DNA of 64,000 bases from a virus: positions 1 through 64,000 of IMG/VR virus record IMGVR_UViG_3300023184_000025, one strand, 5' to 3'. Of the stretch, positions 63,701-64,000 are shown one piece after another. The position numbers and the translations under genes were made by a program. Every line of letters begins with the position of its first letter. Position 1 is the first letter of the stretch. Under the pieces are notes generated by a model. It was not told where the DNA came from and did no database searches. It worked only from the letters and a program-made list of their open reading frames with translations.

Positions 63701-63931
63701 TGTCCACTTCAACAACGATATAGTGTAATCTTTTGGATCTGACCATGTAACCCATTCTATTTCGGCATCAACATTGAATCCGTTGATCTGCAAAAACTTG
63801 AGAGCTTCTTCTCGGGCCTGTAGTCGTTTGGTCTGATCAAAGTTGGCTAATCTTGCGCCAAATCTCTGATCCAACTCGGTGCGAAGTCTAGCAAAATTGT
63901 TAAGTTGGTGAAATCTAATGCGTTTGGTCAT
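63698..63931 (-). CDS. Small early hypothetical protein (77 aa)
   Basis: MTKRIRFHQLNNFARLRTEL; a basic helical start followed by a helix (AREEALKFLQINGFNVDAEIE) and a terminal strand (TWSDPKDYTISLLKW). Starts in the stop of the partial gene at the window edge (ATGA). Function unknown. Confidence 0.5.
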   Translation of the reverse strand: MTKRIRFHQLNNFARLRTELDQRFGARLANFDQTKRLQAREEALKFLQINGFNVDAEIEWVTWSDPKDYTISLLKWT

Positions 63932-64000
63932 ACTGTGATTTTAACGTGTTTACAGTCGCCGCGAAATCTAAAACCACTACAAGTACAAGAATAGGTTCCG
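63928..64000 (-). CDS. Partial gene: C-terminus of a SWIM-like zinc-finger protein
   Basis: The frame enters from the right window edge and ends at 63928; 23 residues are visible. YSCTCSGFRFRGDCKHVKI matches the CxC...CxH pattern of SWIM zinc fingers, which bind DNA or proteins. The N-terminus is outside the window. Confidence 0.6.
   Translation of the reverse strand, partial: GTYSCTCSGFRFRGDCKHVKITV

Noticed and set aside
1-64000. tRNA genes, CRISPR arrays, integrase or insertion sequences
   Set aside because: I looked for TTCGAATCC-type arms, spaced direct repeats and transposase/integrase motifs and found none that I could support.

Overview
The window is a fragment of a large T4-related myovirus genome, most likely infecting an aquatic proteobacterium. 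Evidence for a T4-like phage: a gp44-type clamp loader subunit, PhoH, a gp31-like GroES, a DnaE-like fragment of the type found in T4-like cyanophages, several other proteins typical of marine T4-like phages, large beta-structured tail proteins, and T4-type late promoter boxes (TATAAATA and close variants). A betaproteobacterial host is suggested, weakly, by a TctC/Bug-family periplasmic binding protein. I see no terminase, portal, major capsid, DNA polymerase gp43, integrase, tRNA or CRISPR array here.

Layout. Almost all genes lie on the minus strand; five accessory-type genes are flipped (14.99, 20.8, 23.4, 24.2 and 62.5 kb). (1) 0-6.6 kb: putative capsid-packaged enzymes with a T4-like capsid-targeting N-terminus, a nucleotidyltransferase/zincin fusion, a glycosyltransferase, a nucleotidylyltransferase and small virion-type proteins. 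(2) 6.6-10.5 kb: a ClpA-like AAA+ unfoldase and a DnaJ. (3) 10.5-14.9 kb: a lysis and export block with GH19 endolysin, i-spanin, o-spanin, a lipoprotein, secreted Cys-rich protein, an alpha-carbonic anhydrase and a holin-like protein. (4) 15-22 kb: accessory metabolism, with a tightly overlapped six-gene operon (TctC-like binding protein, two sulfotransferase-like proteins, a 2OG-Fe(II) oxygenase, an APS-kinase/nucleotidylyltransferase fusion, an SGNH hydrolase). (5) 22-30.5 kb: conserved T4-like core genes plus a radical SAM enzyme and an SGNH gene flanked by a duplicated gene fragment. (6) 30.6-40.8 kb: tail fibre and adhesin proteins, including two LamG-like lectins and a 1219-residue fibre with glycine-rich repeats. 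(7) 40.8-45 kb: IscA-like Fe-S carrier, Fe/Mn superoxide dismutase, translation initiation factor IF-1, metallophosphoesterase, NAD synthetase. (8) 43.4-64 kb: an early region of many short, host-takeover-type genes, with strong sigma-70 promoters.

Regulation is unusually readable. Fifteen TTGAC(A/C)-N17-TATAAT-type promoters, all with exactly 17-bp spacers, sit at 30.6 kb and between 44 and 64 kb; T4-type late boxes sit mainly in the 3-42 kb region. Several late boxes end only 5-7 nt before the start codon, and three early promoters place the predicted +1 on the A of an ATG, so a set of leaderless mRNAs is predicted in a genome that also carries its own IF-1. Other early genes share a modular intergenic cassette of two hairpins, a promoter and a ribosome-binding leader.

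The strongest candidates for something new are the putative sulfation/uptake operon at 16.1-20.7 kb, the predicted leaderless transcripts beside a viral IF-1, the capsid-targeted enzyme set (possibly including superoxide dismutase), and the viral alpha-carbonic anhydrase in the lysis block. All functions are inferred from motifs read by eye; no database search was run.
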